Shown here piece after piece: positions 63,766 through 64,000 of a stretch of 64,000 nucleotides of DNA. Position 1 is the first letter of the stretch; each line of letters begins with the position of its first letter. The notes beneath the pieces are model-generated. The model was given only the letters and a program-made list of their open reading frames with translations, made no database searches and had not been told where the DNA came from. This DNA is from JAENWD01 sp963796915 (GTDB taxonomy: Bacteria > Acidobacteriota > Vicinamibacteria > Vicinamibacterales > JAENWD01): contig CAWCNI010000002.1 in the NCBI GenBank assembly GCA_963796915.1, forward strand, positions 992,001 to 1,056,000. The letters run 5' to 3'. Position numbers and translations under genes: made by a program.

Positions 63766-64000
63766 ATGTCGGATGACGGGGATACTCGCAGTCTGAGAAA
63801 AACGCTGCCGAAGCCCCGGCATGTTTGGCCAAGCAAGGGTTATCTCGTGGCGTTCGCCATCTCGGCGTTGCTCTGCGACCCCACACCTTCCCTCGCGCAA
63901 ACGACAGCGATGCTGCAAGGCCGCGCTGTCGATCCCTCCGGCGCGGTCTGTACCTGGCGCATCGATCACGGTGCGAAATCAGTCCACCGGTTTCACCCTT
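63766..64000 (+). CDS. N-terminus of a TonB-dependent receptor (runs off the window, frameshifted)
   Basis: From ATG 63766: basic N-terminus, hydrophobic core (GYLVAFAISALLCDPTPSLA), cleavage AQTT, then the carboxypeptidase-regulatory domain MLQGRAVDPSGAV. After one extra base at 63949 (GGTCTGTACC) it continues VPGASITVRNQSTGFTL, the expected family sequence. A later GTG (63848) could also start it. It faces away from the receptor remnant on the other strand. Confidence 0.8.
   Translation, partial: MSDDGDTRSLRKTLPKPRHVWPSKGYLVAFAISALLCDPTPSLAQTTAMLQGRAVDPSGAVCTWRIDHGAKSVHRFHP

Noticed and set aside
4352..63953. Programmed frameshifting as explanation for the frame breaks
   Set aside because: The sites lack slippery heptamers and occur in unrelated genes; all need deletion of one base, which fits sequence error better.

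Overview
The window is GC-rich DNA, densely coded on both strands. It carries an Oar-type TonB-dependent receptor with an N-terminal carboxypeptidase-regulatory-like domain, many secreted proteins of unknown function, a PEP-CTERM-like protein and a family of extragenic palindromes. Together these fit a soil or water Acidobacteriota of the Vicinamibacteria type. That assignment is an inference from gene content; no rRNA or marker gene is present. I saw no rRNA, convincing tRNA, CRISPR array, prophage or transposase.

Layout. 0-5 kb: a GH140-like hydrolase cut by the window edge, a nucleotide-transporter-like membrane protein, a TMTC-like membrane/TPR protein and a small Cys-rich repeat protein. 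5-12.6 kb: two FMN-binding split-barrel proteins, a broken small membrane gene, the TonB receptor and small secreted proteins. 12.7-22.5 kb: GH13 amylase, a zinc-ribbon/TonB-C protein, an amidohydrolase, a 2-hydroxyacid dehydrogenase, cyclophilin and GlgB. 22.5-26.8 kb: a LytS-type kinase and three LytTR response regulators. 27-34 kb: a haem-binding protein, a PEP-CTERM-like protein, a metallo-beta-lactamase-fold/methyltransferase pair, a hydrolase, a GlcG-like protein and a lipobox-bearing sortase. 33.4-35.6 kb: an arsenic cluster, arsM divergent from arsR-arsN2-arsC. 37-40.6 kb: cytochrome P460, egtD/egtB and DinB. 41-46.2 kb: a five-gene operon ending in an osmoprotectant-type ABC transporter. 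46.3-55.9 kb: a seven-gene operon (ATP-grasp, hybrid kinase, PHP, processive GT2, 46-aa membrane peptide, TPR/beta-barrel, receiver-PIG-L fusion). 56-60.3 kb: an ECF41 sigma factor with its own promoters and VOC target, and an ECF42 sigma factor with a DGPF protein. 60.5-64 kb: NDH-2, an orphan Bug protein and two TonB receptor fragments.

The most promising candidate for an undescribed system is the 46.3-55.9 kb operon. It resembles a pga-type exopolysaccharide machine in which the deacetylase is a PIG-L enzyme fused to a phospho-receiver, alongside a hybrid histidine kinase with an Hpt domain. The next most testable are the ECF41 promoter set at 57.8-58.0 kb and the 21-bp direct repeats before the LytS/LytTR operon.

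Sequence quality matters here. Fourteen reading-frame breaks in otherwise intact genes are all explained by one extra base, and seven lie directly beside GTAC. This looks like a systematic sequencing error more than gene decay, so frameshifted genes are annotated as CDS spanning the break.
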